From Dysidea avara (taxonomy: Eukaryota > Porifera > Demospongiae > Dictyoceratida > Dysideidae): 64,000 nt of DNA. Location of the stretch: assembly GCF_963678975.1 (NCBI RefSeq), contig NC_089280.1, positions 14,025,280 to 14,089,279 of the forward strand, given 5' to 3'. Positions within the stretch are counted from its first letter, which is position 1. Each line of letters opens with the position of its first letter. The notes under the pieces were generated by a model. That model made no database searches. It was given only the letters and a program-made list of their open reading frames with translations, and was not told the origin of the DNA. The position numbers and the translations under genes are program-made. Below, piece by piece: positions 1 through 14,700 of this stretch.

Positions 1-462
1 CAACTATATGATACCGTCCACTTACTCTCTCCATTGGTGATGGGTGCTAAATATTTCGGGAACAACATCAGGCTCTATGTAAATGCATAATTAGAACTAC
101 ATGAATTAAAACTTTTTTACAATGCACCTTAAAAATGATACTTGTCAATTTGGATTGGACAAAATCTATAGTAGGGCGTCTGTATTTAGCGGATCACGTG
201 ATATGCATGCTCAACTCGATTTTGAGCACTGGGAAATATTTATACCCTAGTGTAACATACAGCATACTGTAGAATTTATATTTTATCCACAGGTAGGAAG
301 CCTGAAGAGATTTCAATCGATACTATATAACTATAATAATTAGAGCACGCGCGTATTAAAAATTTAACACACGTACAGAGTAAGATTATTTTAATTCACC
401 TTAAAACTGAATCAATGATGTATTCTTTACACCAACACAATATTCAATAGACTAGTTCTGTA

Positions 463-676
463 TTGCAAAAACAAACGACAAAGGATACGCTAGCGCACTC
501 ACGTGTGAATAGGCTTCTAATATGCTGGCGTGTATCCTTTGTCGTTTGCAAAAGCATTTCCAATAAGTATATGTTAAAGCATAGCCGCGAGTGTTATATG
601 AAAAATAAAGTACGAGGCGCGCGGCCGAGTACTTTATTTTTCATATAGCACGAGCAAGGCTATGCTTTAAATGATT
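463..676. repeat. Two adjacent long hairpins
   Basis: Hairpin 1 pairs 472-490 with about 528-548. Hairpin 2 pairs 574-613 with about 629-670, a 40-bp stem with few mismatches around a GC-rich loop. They share no sequence with each other. Nothing else recognised in 1-880 apart from these. Confidence 0.7.
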
Positions 677-889
677 TATGGAACTTTCTAGTCGTGTAGC
701 TTCACCATACACTAGGACTCGTAATTAACAAGCGTTGCACGAACTATTAGCAGCCTGAACGCACACAAACTAGTTTAACAAAGTAACTCACACGTATTTC
801 ACCATAGTTTGGGCACAGTAGACGTTCATCACGTCTTTTGGCAGGTTTTGCTCGCAACCCACAATCGATTCTATTGCGAGTCACATGGT

Positions 890-1135
890 GAAGTATTTCC
901 GTAATATCTCCAGGACTTGTCCGTTTACATTAACAAACGTAACAGTAACGTTATCTTCTCCCACCCATCATCGAAGCATTTAGGTATGTCTATAAAAGCA
1001 ATCCAGTGGTGGAACTCGTATCGGCTGGGGTGATTGATCACTCAGCGCGGCGAGGCTATCAGCCTTCACCGGCTTGGGTGATTAGTCGTACTGGCGCGAG
1101 CCCCGTAGGCTATTAGCCTACACTAAGGCACGTGG
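890..1135 (+). repeat. Dispersed cassette copy 1 (TATA-like, then repeated GGGTGATT units)
   Basis: Matches 60610-60800 in ordered blocks: a CCGTAATATCTCCAGGA-type block, a TATAAAA-like block near 990, ATCCAGTGG followed by ACTCGTAT, then GGGTGATTGATC and GGCTATCAGCC. Here the last unit is duplicated in tandem (about 1025-1075 and 1070-1125). It is followed at once by the perfect hairpin at 1154-1240. It could be the 5' end of an uncharacterised mobile element or a small-RNA transcription unit. Confidence 0.55.
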
Positions 1136-1153
1136 GAAACTGTACTTTATTGC

Positions 1154-1240
1154 CCACAAAGAGTGCTTTATTGCACCGCAAAGAGTGCTTTATTGAACGA
1201 ATAAAGCACTCTTTGCGGTGCAATAAAGCACTCTTTGTGG
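1154..1240. repeat. Perfect 41-bp inverted repeat with 5-nt loop
   Basis: Arms 1154-1194 and 1200-1240 are exact reverse complements (41/41), with the loop at 1195-1199. Each arm itself holds a direct repeat of CAAAGAGTGCTTTATT. If transcribed it would form a very stable hairpin RNA. Confidence 0.85.
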
Positions 1241-2185
1241 TCGATGAAGCAGTTGGCCGGCTGAGAGTGTGCTTTATGAAATTTAAAGTACACTTTTTCC
1301 TTTGATCTCGCCCACGCAAAGTTCTATAATTGCTACTAAATTTTAAAATAATTCACTTAATGAAATTCTCTACTTACTGACTGACTTACTAATGTTTTCA
1401 GATAATTAATATCAGCTAAGGCTACAGCTTGATGTTTTGATTGTTAGACATCGGTTCTGCCTGACAGGTGTTTATTGAGATGCAACAGAACATACAATAA
1501 ATGCATCACCTCCTTAGTGTCGGGAAACACGGTAGCACTTTAATGCTTCATGTATTTAAAGCATAAACCAGAAGTCATCTGTATTTGAGTGCTACACCTC
1601 CCACAGTCAAAGTAAACAGATTTATAGCTTTATGTAGTATTTCTCCATGTGTAGTGCTAAGTAACAGGTGTCGGACAAAACACTAGTAAAAAATGACACA
1701 AAACAACTAGGGTGCTATTAGTTATTAGTGTAGTAGGAGAATGCCTTAGCTATAGTGTATACAATTCTAGCCTTATATGTCTCATATCATTCTTCCTTTG
1801 TCATAGATGATAAACTATAGAGAAGGTTGGGAATTTTACAAGCTAGCAAGGATCACATAGAGATATGGCTACTTCTATGGAATTGCATGAATGCATGTGG
1901 AGAAGAGACAATTTATATTCAACCAGAATTCATACAGGATGAATTATATTACCCTCACCATTTTTATACCATATACAGTACTACACACTTAAATAACAAA
2001 AATCATCAACAGTTACTGGAAGAGCAACAAATCGTTCATAACATGATGGATATATGGTGCTATCAGTCAAGAAGGCTGGTGCTAACTACAAACGTCCTTT
2101 CAGTTTCTTGAAAATGTTATGAATATACACAGTGACACAGTAAGAATGATTAAGCTCATTACAATAAAGTATGTCCACGCAGTAA
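1241..2185. other. ORC5 3' flank or intron with no recognised gene
   Basis: About 945 bp of AT-rich sequence. A partial copy of the ACTG-linked repeat family appears at about 1370-1500 (GACTGACTTACTAATG, then CTAAGGCTACAGCTTGATG). A plus-strand open frame at 1827-2111 has no recognisable domain. The remaining ORC5 exons were looked for here and not found. Confidence 0.4.
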
Positions 2186-2755
<570 letters not shown>

Positions 2756-2760
2756 CACAC

Positions 2761-5700
2761 CAGATATCTCAGTTCACTTAGATTTCTGCACACTGTATGA
2801 AAAACCTGCCACAGGTGGTCGAGAAATCTTCCATACAGTGTAGCTGGCTGGTCTTCAGGACAATCCAGAGATAATATCTCTAGTGCTTCGGCTATGAGTA
2901 TACATACATTCATAGTAAATTATTAGAGTAGACTATGCACAACTAGATGACTATATATATACTAGCAGGTATGCTTGTGTACAGCAAAAAGACCTAGCTA
3001 TGTAGCTACTAGCATCACTTAGAAGATTTATACATTCTTGGCTACACAAGAATCAAGGCACTAAACCTGTCACAAAGAAATATTAAAAGTGATACAAAAA
3101 GCAGTGCTGCCAGACTAATGTATGTATAATGGAGTAGAAAGTACAACATACACTGAAACCTCTCTAATCCAATACCTCTGTACTGCAGAATACCTCTATA
3201 ATCTGACATTGTTTTGTATACCAAAAAGACTTTTTATATAATACTACCTCAGTAATCTGACATCCTTGCTAATCCAACACAATTTTCTTATCCCAATGAG
3301 CATTGGATAAGAAAATAAATAGCATATAACATCAAATGCAATTAATAGCCAACAGTAAATCTACATACTGTATACTAGCCTAAGGACAATATTTTCGAGG
3401 TTGAGAAATGTAACTAAAAATAGAATTTTCAAGGATTTGCAAACAATCGCAAAATGTATCATAGTATGGTAGTACTGTATAGTAGAGATCATGCAGAACT
3501 GGGTTTTTCTAGCCAAAAATATCACTGTAAAACCAGCCGCAATATCCTTTCATGACAACTTGGCGGTACTGGTTAGGTACAGCCAAGCCCAAAAATGTCT
3601 TCAGACCAACCCCAAACCTTTCCAAAAAGTTTCTATGTAATTTTTAAAAATTTCTATTTAACAGAATATTATTCTCACTAACTGATGTCTTCAGCCAAGC
3701 ATAACTCAACAATGGATATAGCTACAGGGTATGAGCTTGATTTTACTGTTCAGAAATTGCTTCGTCCCAAGATGTGCCTTTTCACCAACCGCAGTATATA
3801 CAATACACGCATCATGAACTTTCCTGTTTCTCCAGTTCGTTTCGCTGACAATGCAATGTGTTCATTTATTTGCTAAAAAGCAATAGTATTTTTCGGCTAA
3901 TAATTTATTTAGTACATGCTGCTTGACTTTCAGTGCTGGTGCGTTTGTTTCTCATGTGTTTGAGTTCAACTGAGTGTTCCAAATGATGGGTGTAGGATAA
4001 AAACTCTCGTTTTAAGCTAAGTGGAACAGGAATGTGCTAATTATTTGGCACAGTTTAATTGATTGCATTTCTTAACGCACTGCTTTGTTGTGTAAGCTCT
4101 TTGTACTAAGGTACAGTGTATTTCATTCTACGAACACTGTTAATTGTTTGTTTCTCGTGTATTCGAATTTGACTGACTGTTCCAGATGACAGGTGGATAA
4201 GAACTTGTTCTTAGCAAAGTAGAATAGGCCCGTGCTGATTAGTTGGCACAGTTGAGTTCCTTCTGCCACAAGAAGAAGAATACAAATGAAAAAAATGATG
4301 GCATCTTACATCAATTTATCTTTCTAAAACAAATAAGTTACGTAGATCGATCACTAGTTCTTTAAAAAGGACACAAACAAGTAAAAAGTGAGACAATGTT
4401 GCAAGTTACTGTGACACAAAAAGAAGTGAATATCTCTACTGTGCATTTCAATTATGAAAACTCCACAGCACAGTATGGATATTCACTTCTTTTTGTGTTA
4501 CAGTAACTTGCTGTCATAATATACCAACTCAAGCTTGTTTCAGTACTTTTTTTATTGGTGCACTATATTCTAGTTGATCCCTACTCTAATTTAAAATTCC
4601 TACATTTATTTATACTTGTTAGACTGTAATGGAAGTCTAAATATTTTAAGAATAAAATTTTCACGATTAATCCCAAAACTTCAAAATCAACTAACAATTT
4701 CTCCCTCAAAATATTTAGGCAATATGGAAGTGTACACCAGCAAACAAGTGGTGTATATTACTGTCCTACATGTTGACAACATCCAGTCACATGTCAAGTA
4801 ATATCATATCATCAATAATACAACCAAATAGCTTGCAGATATACCTTATACAAGAGTTTAAACATATTCACTAGATTGTACAACCATAACTACAGGAAAT
4901 TACACAGCACTACATAATGTGAGATAGATATGTTGTCCACAGGTAACCACGAGCTCATTAAACTGTGCTATTTTGGATGGTTAAGTAATCTTCAAGTTTA
5001 ATGACATAGTATCAGATGTTAGATTACAGGGAAGGTACAAAAGTATAAAGGAAAGTACAGGATTACTTGTAGCACAACTGCTGACATGGTGGTCATTGCA
5101 CATCTTTAAGGAATACACACAACACATTTGTCAGTGGTACCAGACAAGGAAACTGTTAATGCATCCATATTAGGCCACTACCACATGCACAGAAATAGCT
5201 GACTAGTCCAACACATGATTTATTATACCTTTATTGTAGTCTGGACAGTGTATGACTAGTGGATCAAAACATCCTGTGGTCTTCCTGAACTTTCCCCATT
5301 CAACCTCACTCAATAATATCACACAGATATTTCTCTGACACTAGAGCAGTTATTGAGAAAATATCATACAGTACAGTAGTACTGTATAGTAGGGATCATC
5401 ATGAAGATTTGGGCTGTCTATCCCAAAATCAGCATCACTTTTTCTTCATAACAGCTTGATAGTACTGGTTAGCTAGGCCTAAAAATGCCTTCAGAGTGAC
5501 CCCAAATTCTTCCAACAAGTTTGTAAAAAATTTCCATTTAACTGACTGACTGACTGACTAATTAATGCCCTCACCAAGCATAACTGGACTATGGTCAATG
5601 CTATGGGCCTGTTTTCTTCACTGCTCAATGCTACTTCTGCCCAAAAGTGCTTTTGCAGCTACAGTGCACGTACATGCATGTGAGACAGCAGCAACCAATA

Positions 5701-8700
5701 CAAATGGCTGGAATACCAATCATAAAAGGCCAAGGTTAACGGATGCCTGATTATTGTTATTTAATAAGAAAAATTATTCAGCTTACCCAGGTGTATTAAC
5801 GGGGAACTGGTCCTAAAGCACTAGATAGGCAAGTGCATTATCTCATATACTTCCTCCTCCCTGCAAGCCAGTGCAAGATATTAATTCTGTTTCCAGGAGG
5901 ATATGTTTTATATTAGCACTCTGTAAAGTATACCTGACTATGTGTTTCACTGGATAGGCATAATCATGAACATGGCAGCCTAAGGCTTTGCTTTATACAT
6001 GTGTTGTGCATGCATGTGTGATGTCAAGAGTGTATAATAGAAACCAAAAGTGTCCAACAGTGTATTAGCCCATGGTTAATGATTGCATAAAACAACACCG
6101 ATATATCAGTAATTTTTCATTTACGTGAAATGGTAGTTTGAAATGTGTATGTGGCAATGGGTATTTGTTCGCCAGTTTTCCATGTTATTTAACTGAGTAT
6201 TCAACAGTTATTGAACAAGGAAGTGTAGAAGATAACTCCAGCTTGCTAAAAAAAGGTTGCACAATGAGCATGTTGCCACGCCTTCAGGTATCTACTTGGC
6301 AATGCCAATACTTTCAACATTAGCCATTTTCCTTCAACACTAGTTTTCACTTGGTTTAGTGGCTGAAACGGGCTAAATACTGCAACCTTTAATGGCAATA
6401 TAAACAAACAATTACTGAAATATCTGTGTTTCTTTACGCAATCATTAATTACGGGGTAATACACCCGTTAAATACTCTTGGTTACTATTATATACTCTTG
6501 GCGACGTGTATATACTGTGTGTGCATGTACAGAGTGTACTGTATGCTCCTATGGGGAAATACCTGTGTCGAATAGTGGAAATTGTGACTATACCATAGTA
6601 TAACACTTTCGTCTTATAATGTAAGCATCATTGACTATGGTAGTTCAAAGAATAGTCCTATGGATACATATACATGAAATTGACAAGGAGAAAATATCCT
6701 GACTGCCTGGCAGACTCCTGTAAGCGTTTGAGCATTACGGATGGCTGCAGATTCAAGGCTGCCCAGGTCCAGTCATGGATTTTTTCCCCTCCTTTCTTCA
6801 CCTTTTCAAGCACTCTACATACAAACATGAAGACACTAAAACTAGTTGACTGGAGAACTTATCGCCTATTGAAGCCATAATATAGCATTGTGGTCACGTA
6901 AACTGTTCTGTATGGCAACTAGAGCACTATTTTTACTTTAATCTTTCACTCCAAAGTTCTTTAGTGAAGATTTATTATGCAACAGTGTAACATGAACAAT
7001 CACATGTTCAATGCATCTGACAAGCTAATGCATTATTTTTAGCTGGATTTACGATTAATTCTGTGCCTACCATTGCTATGCTCACCCTATGAACACTAGT
7101 TTGTCAATAGTACTAGATCCATGAGTACCTACAGTACATGTTTTATTAGCAAATGACTATAGTAGATTACCAGTTCTTGTAGTCTTAGTAATGTTGGCAA
7201 CACAGTTGCTTGGAATTCACAAAGTCTTTCAGCTTTATCAATTACCTACACCAATGTATAAAATTACACCAAGTATGTGCACATGTATACTGAATCCATA
7301 GTTAATATACAGCACACATATGAACAACAGACAAAAAAATTCATACCAGAATTCCACCCATTAAATAGATGCTGAAACTCTAGCAGCATTTGTTTATTTA
7401 TCCATTTATTATTATTTTACATGATGCATTTGCCACAAGATGAAACATCACACAAAATGCTTCATGTACTATAGGGCAATCATGGATTTGTAGTATTCAA
7501 GTATACTCTCTTGTGTTAACAATCAAACACTCACAAATACTAGTTACCAGTGTTGGGCAAGTTACTTTGTAAAAGTAACTAGTTAAATATTACAATTTAC
7601 TTGCAACTGAACTATTTAGATACAGTTACATATTACCCATAAAATAAAGTAACTATAATAATGCATATTATATTACTTTGTGTCCACAGCCTTAAGCTGT
7701 CACATGTGAAACTACCACCTTATCACGTGACATGGTTGCGTTGTTGGACAATGTGCAAATCTTGGTTATAAGTAAGAAGCTGGTGAATAAGCTTCATTCA
7801 GTAGGCTTCATTACTTTATTGTGGCTAGGCGTTACTCAGTAGATTACTAACGAGATTAGTAACTTCGTTACTTGTAGTAATAATATTACATAATTAACTA
7901 TATTACTTAGGTGATGCGTTACATTTGTAAGTAAAGTAACTCGAGTTATATTACCTGTTTTTATAGCGTATTTCGTTATATTACTTAATTACCACAAAAG
8001 TAATAATATTACATAATGCGTCACATAAGTAATGCGTTACTCCCAACACTGCTAGCTACTTGTAGTTATACCCATGTGACATGTTTTGTACCAGTTTACT
8101 GGCAACTTTTTCAATGATACACAAACTTTATTAATGATGCTAGTGTTCCTGATAAGCAATATACAGTAAACTATACCAATCAAACTCTACAGCCTATCAT
8201 GTTGTCATGTATACACAGCATGTGAATTGGATCGTGTGAGCACTTGAGCACCAATTTTACCATTCAAATATCAAAATCCTTAAAGAGTTACAGTATTTTT
8301 TAGCACTAAATTATATCATTGGTAAAAATTTCTAGAATAAAACGCCCACATAAAAGAAAGCATATAGTGGCTAGAGTAGTGATAAAAGACCAACAGTAAC
8401 AACATTTCTGAATCAAGTTAACAAACTCTCTGAAGTGAGTGCTCAACACGTATTTCCCTAATTGTCTTCTAGTTTAACACAGCCATCTTTCTATGAAGAC
8501 TACCTGTGAGCAGGTTTCCTAATAGCTTCAGACTATATAGAATTACAAAGTCAGTCATTCTGTCCTGCAATTAATATAGGTGACAAGTAACAGTTACAGG
8601 ATTTCACCAATGTCACACTATACACAATACAGACCGATAAGTGGACCCTTTGTATGTAAGTGTATATGTTACATATTAATTGTTTAGTCCTTACAATGCA

Positions 8701-11700
8701 CGTCCAACCACAACTGTTGTCCCTTTTATCAATTACTGCTTGCAAGAGTTGAACAAATTGCACTAAGCTATCACATCTTGTCAACTTAACATCAGTAGAA
8801 GCATACCCTACATAAAGAATATTGTGTGGGAACATACAATAAACAGATTACAGTATATGATGCTCACGGCATCAAGCCATTCAACATCTAAGTACTAGAA
8901 TAGAATGTTTTTTATAATACACAGAGAAAATAGTTATGTGTTATTTTTGATCATAAGAGTAAAACTTTTTATGTGCTTTTGTACTAACATCATGTACCAC
9001 TCATTTCTGTACTGTTTTGTGCATTACACCACTCATTTTGTGTTGTGTTTAGTTCAATACACTTGTAGAAATGCTTCAGATAGTAACAGTACTAAAACTA
9101 TTGTTGGTAGTCCAATAACTACACAAGGTAACACATTAAGTCACAAAAACTATCTGTGATTATGCTAAATTTAGATACAGTACATGTGTGAACACATGTG
9201 CCCATGGTATGTGTGAGTTTACACATGCTGCTATGCCAGTGATATGGTGTGTGTGTGTGTTACGTGTGTGTGTGTTACGTGTGTGTGTGCATGCGCGTGT
9301 ACGCATATGTATGTGCATCCTTACTCTCACCTACAGGCCTTGGCTCTCATTCAGGTAATAGTTAGGGACTTTCCATCGTTGCTGTCTCAAATGTATAGTG
9401 GGCATAGGAAGGGTTATTTAGCAGGCAGAGCACATCCCCACTAGTCAGTTGGATGAATGTTCTGGTATGCTCACAAGCTGTTAAGCTCCAGATGGTTGGG
9501 TCAAGTTGCAAGTATGTCTGATGATCGCATACCAAAATGGATTCTATTTGAATGGCTGTCTCAGACATGACCTGCTCATGGTGTGATGCAAAGATGGTGG
9601 GATGAAAATTTTAAGAGCCTTTCCATCAGTGGCTCATCATCCCATCAAGCTTAAGACAGATGTTTACAGAAACAACTAATTACTAAAGAAATTTACTGGC
9701 TGGACCAATCTCAACCTAACCCCTTTCATTGTGAGACTTGCCAACTGTCCTTTAAAATGAATTTAGACACAAGTCTGTAACTATCTGCACTCAACGTGGC
9801 CAATGATGATTGGTTGTAAAATCATCCATTGGATGGCTTTCTTCTAAATCCACGTGTCTGTGTGTGCTGTAGTGTATGGCTTTTTCCACAATACCAGAAT
9901 TGTATGACCGTCATAGCCACATGAGCAAACAGAACAAGTATGTCAAGTACATGTACCATAGCCTGCAATAAGTTTGTGTGAGTACGTAGTATGGGTAGTA
10001 GTTGATGTAATTAAATCAACAACACACACAAGTACTTGCCTGTACTACTACTGTAATGTACGAGTGGTCCAATGGTCAGAAGTGTATGTGCAAGATCATT
10101 TCATGTTAACAGGTTAACAAACTAGTTATAGTATAAGTATTCGCTTTCTACCTCAAACCTACCTCCTTATTACAAGCACCTGCACACACACACATGCACG
10201 CACGCACGCACGCACACACACATGCACGCACGCACGCACACACACATGCACGCGCACACACCTGAAAACAGTGCATTACTACTAATACTACTGTACATAG
10301 CCCATTGTTCTCAGGAAATACTACTGATGGTCAATTTAAAAACAGGTTACATATCTTAAGGGGAGGAATGCCACAAGTTTTCAATACACACAGTCACACA
10401 ATACAGTACGAGGGAGGAATACACATTCACACACTACACTATCACCTAAGGCAAAGATAACAGTCACATAAGGCATAACTGGGGGATACTGGAAGCAATG
10501 ACATGAAATCATTACACAATCAAAACTCAGCCACTATTTGGAGCCTGGATCATATGACAGTACACTTGCTTGTCAAGACAACCATGTTTACTGGATTATT
10601 ACCATGGAAATATTCAGAAGCCTTTGCACTATAGTGCTTCACATATACCATATAGAGCATCAACTAAATAACACCTTCCAATGTACTGACATGTTATGTA
10701 GAGATGGTGACAGGAATACTAGCCACACAAACCTGGTATGCTAACCTGATAATTGGTAGATGATGGTTTCATATAGGACTGGTGTAGTGTAACATTCTAC
10801 ACAGTTCACAAAGGCAGTAGGTACCTAAATGTGATGGGTAAGGCAAATATCACATTACAATCATACAACATGTCTATATATTATATGAGGTACATGAAAT
10901 AATAAAATTCTTTCAAACAGTTCCATCATGTACTGAATCAGTAGCCCATAACTGCCGCAGAAGCCTATGGGCTCCTGCCATATTGAGATGGCAGCGCTTG
11001 TGGGGGCCTGGGAGCATAATTAATGATAATTGATTGACAATATGGATAATTGATGATATGGCAGTATGATTGGTATACACAGTGATGCTTCTGCCATGGC
11101 AGCACTTTGGTCTATGGTGGTACATACTAATGATCACAGTGTTCATATATACAGTGTAACATGAGTGTTTGTTTACAGTATAACATAGTGATATTAAACT
11201 GTAATAGTTAAATACTCAGTTGTAACCTGGTGATTTTTGACAATTCACTTTGTCCAAAATGAGGTGACTAGAGTGTTATTTTCATCAATGGAGCATGAAA
11301 TTGGACACATTTGTTACTACTGATGAGCTAATAAATAATAGTTACCGTATTTACTCTCGAATAGTACTGCAGCGAGGTACTATACGAAGATCTTTGTCCT
11401 TGTTTCTGAAAACAATTTTAATTGTACCACACCCTTGAATAGCACTATACTTTCGTAATTACTCTTTACTAGTGTTTTCATACCTTTAGTATTAATCTTT
11501 ATAAGGAAGGCACTGTTCTGGAAAAACTTAAACAGTTGTCACATAATCAAAATTCCAGATATTGTTAGTAAATTGAACAGGTAGCACGAGGCGTGACATG
11601 GTTGTGCTACAAGAACTTGAGTGAAAGGAAGGTCTTCTACAGAAAAAGTAAGTAGCAACGTGTTGAGATTATTTTATAAAACTATAATGTAGAATAGTTA

Positions 11701-14700
11701 TAGTAGTGGTAAGTTTAAAATATAAGTAGCACACCCTCAAATAATACCGCAGTGCGGCACTATTTAAAGGGTTTTCTTTAAAAAAATAATAGTACCCTTG
11801 GGGCACAAATCGAGTAAATACGGTACTTCTTTATGATATATTGGCTTTTCCCGTGGTCCCGTTTGTACTAGCAAGTTTACTCTTGGTATTAGTGTATGCT
11901 CAGCCTCTGTTATATGAGGGATGCATAAGCGCCAAAGGCATTTATAAGCTCCTGGTTATATATAAGGACGCATCAATACTTGGCCCCTAGTTATGGTGTT
12001 AGGAATCCACTGTCGGCATAAAATTTTTGTTCACAGACTGTTTTAAAACACTAATCAAACAATAATGCATCAGTCCCTACAATCTTATCAGTTTTATACC
12101 TAATGATTATACCAAGAGTTATTATACTTTTGTCTATTGTTTAACTGAATTTGTGTTGTCCAAGAATTCCATGACATAATAACAGAACAAGGGAAGCAAA
12201 GGAATAGCCTACAACATTGTTTAGATGATTGTAATCTTGTGTAGGTTTGTTAAAGGAAATTGATTTAATAATCTTGGATTGCTCATTACTAACAAGAAAT
12301 TGTGTAGGTACGTATAACACAGTCATCAATAAATTTAATTAAAGAATCCACTCACTACCTTTCCAGTAATTATTGAAAACATACAAATATTTCACTAGAG
12401 AGCACGGAACCAATAAACAAGGGTATCATCAAATCTCTACAACTGATATTGTAAATGTACAAATCAAGTGAGAAAATTAGTCTCATTATACACATGTATA
12501 CTTTTTCGATGTATCCTAGATATGAATACTACCTTTAAGGCTGTACATGGTTTATGCACATGTCAAAACAAGATACTAAGGCAACCCACCCACAGTAAAA
12601 GCTTGTAACACCAGTCACACAAGAGTCCTATAAAGACCACCAGTCACACAACAGTCCTATAAAGACCCTACTTCGACGGTGTACTACCTACAGCTTTAAA
12701 AATGCACAGTGAAGTCTATGCTATACAGTACCTTTCATATGAAGCATATGGCGGTACTAGATAACTGTTTGCCACAGAAAGTACAAAGTTCTGCTTTGTA
12801 CCAGTCAACCACAAACAAAAAGTGTGCATACCAAATACAACTACAGCAAATCAAAGTGCTCAAAATCAAAAGGTTCCACTGTATACACATTACAGATAAC
12901 GATTGGTCACCATACAAGTAAGTAACACACCAACAAATATTCAAATGAACATTGCAAGTCTTGCGTGAATTAAAAGTCCCAAGATGATTCCATGCTTGTA
13001 CACACATTACACTTAGTTTGGATATGGAATCAAGCTCCTCCGATAAGGGACATTTCTTTAGACAAAACAATGTACAGTATAGACAGAATGACTAAAAGGT
13101 CACACATAGACAGGAGATCAGTCACACTTCCTTTTCACTACACTGACTGTTCTAATTTCACATGTGTTTACTGATATTTGCTAAACATGCATAATTGCTC
13201 CATCTTTGTCAAGAGATGCTGATGTCAACATCCTGACAATAATATATACTGGGATGATCATGTCACTAATGAAATATAGGTTGAATGGTCTCACAATGTT
13301 TTATAAGCTGTATAGCAAGTTGAGAAGTCAAGTATAGTAAACAATTCAACAGAAGTGAGCAAAACCTATGTATCTTTTAGCTCCACAATACTTCAATGAT
13401 ATTGATACCCTTCATTTACAAGTACACTGAGACATGTTTGCATATTAATATCAGCACGCAACATTTTTTGTACTTCTAAATGAATGACATCAAGTTTTGA
13501 CTTAACCACTAAGTAAACATTTTGTCACATCAAAGTACTATCAATGATTTACTTAGTGAAATGTACAGGGTTGTTAAATCAATAATTTAACTGACAGTCA
13601 AACTAAAAACTTATCAAACAGTCACTACTGGGAGTGGTAACAAAGACATTTGTTATTTGTACATGCTTTATTCCACCTAGCATATATATGCTACACTGTT
13701 AGTATTGTTACCAAGTAGCAACACTGTGCGTCACATGTCTAGGTGTGACCAGTGAATAACTTACACATATTACTATTATAGTCAGTAACAGATTGCCAAT
13801 AACACAACACAGCATTTTCCACAGATTACTATATACAGTACTCAACATGTATGGGACTCCAAATATCATAAACATGTTTACACCAACAGGAGGTACTAGA
13901 CTACTGTTGATGACTTTCAGAAAACTGTTATCATAAGCAACTCTATACACATCTCTAAGGAATAGAGACAGCTGGTTGTGAACTTCAAGGGTTTTAGTTT
14001 TATTATTGTACACAATGTCTATCACTATTCAAGACCTACACAAAGTTCATAGGTCTCTAGTTGAAACAGGGAGTTAGAAGCAACACATTGAAAAACCAAT
14101 AAACTCCTTCACAATATATTCTAGGTTACCAATTAGTGTACTACCAATACAGTTTATTGTAAAACTGTGTTATGTATACATGTAAGCGTACACAAACCCA
14201 CCTGTTCCCAGCCATATTAATAGGGACCATAATTATAAGAAGCAAACTCCTGCATACCAGGTGACATGTCCAAACTGGCACAAGCATGTTGTATATTGTC
14301 TTGTTTGGTTTTGTAAGTATGTTTGGTCTAATGTTGTGTATTTAAAGGTTGTTTTTGATGTTTATGTACTGTTTTGTAGCTACATATTTGTGAAAAATCT
14401 CAGTTAACTGCATATCTGTGGCAAATGTCACATAGTAATTTCTTTTAACTTGATATTCACTAGTGGTTACAAAAGAACCACCAGAGGGTTGTTTTAAGTT
14501 GAAGGATACTTTCCAAGGTAGATGTTTTGTATGCTATGGAAGAACGGCTTTTGCCAAATAGCTTGAGGATAAAATTAAAAATCAAAATAATTCTTGTAGA
14601 GAAGAGTGATAGTGGCATCATCACTGCAATGCTAATTCTTCAAAAGTCAACTATGCAAGCAGCATTTTTTGCCATGTCACTATAGTTCTTGGTAAAAGAA

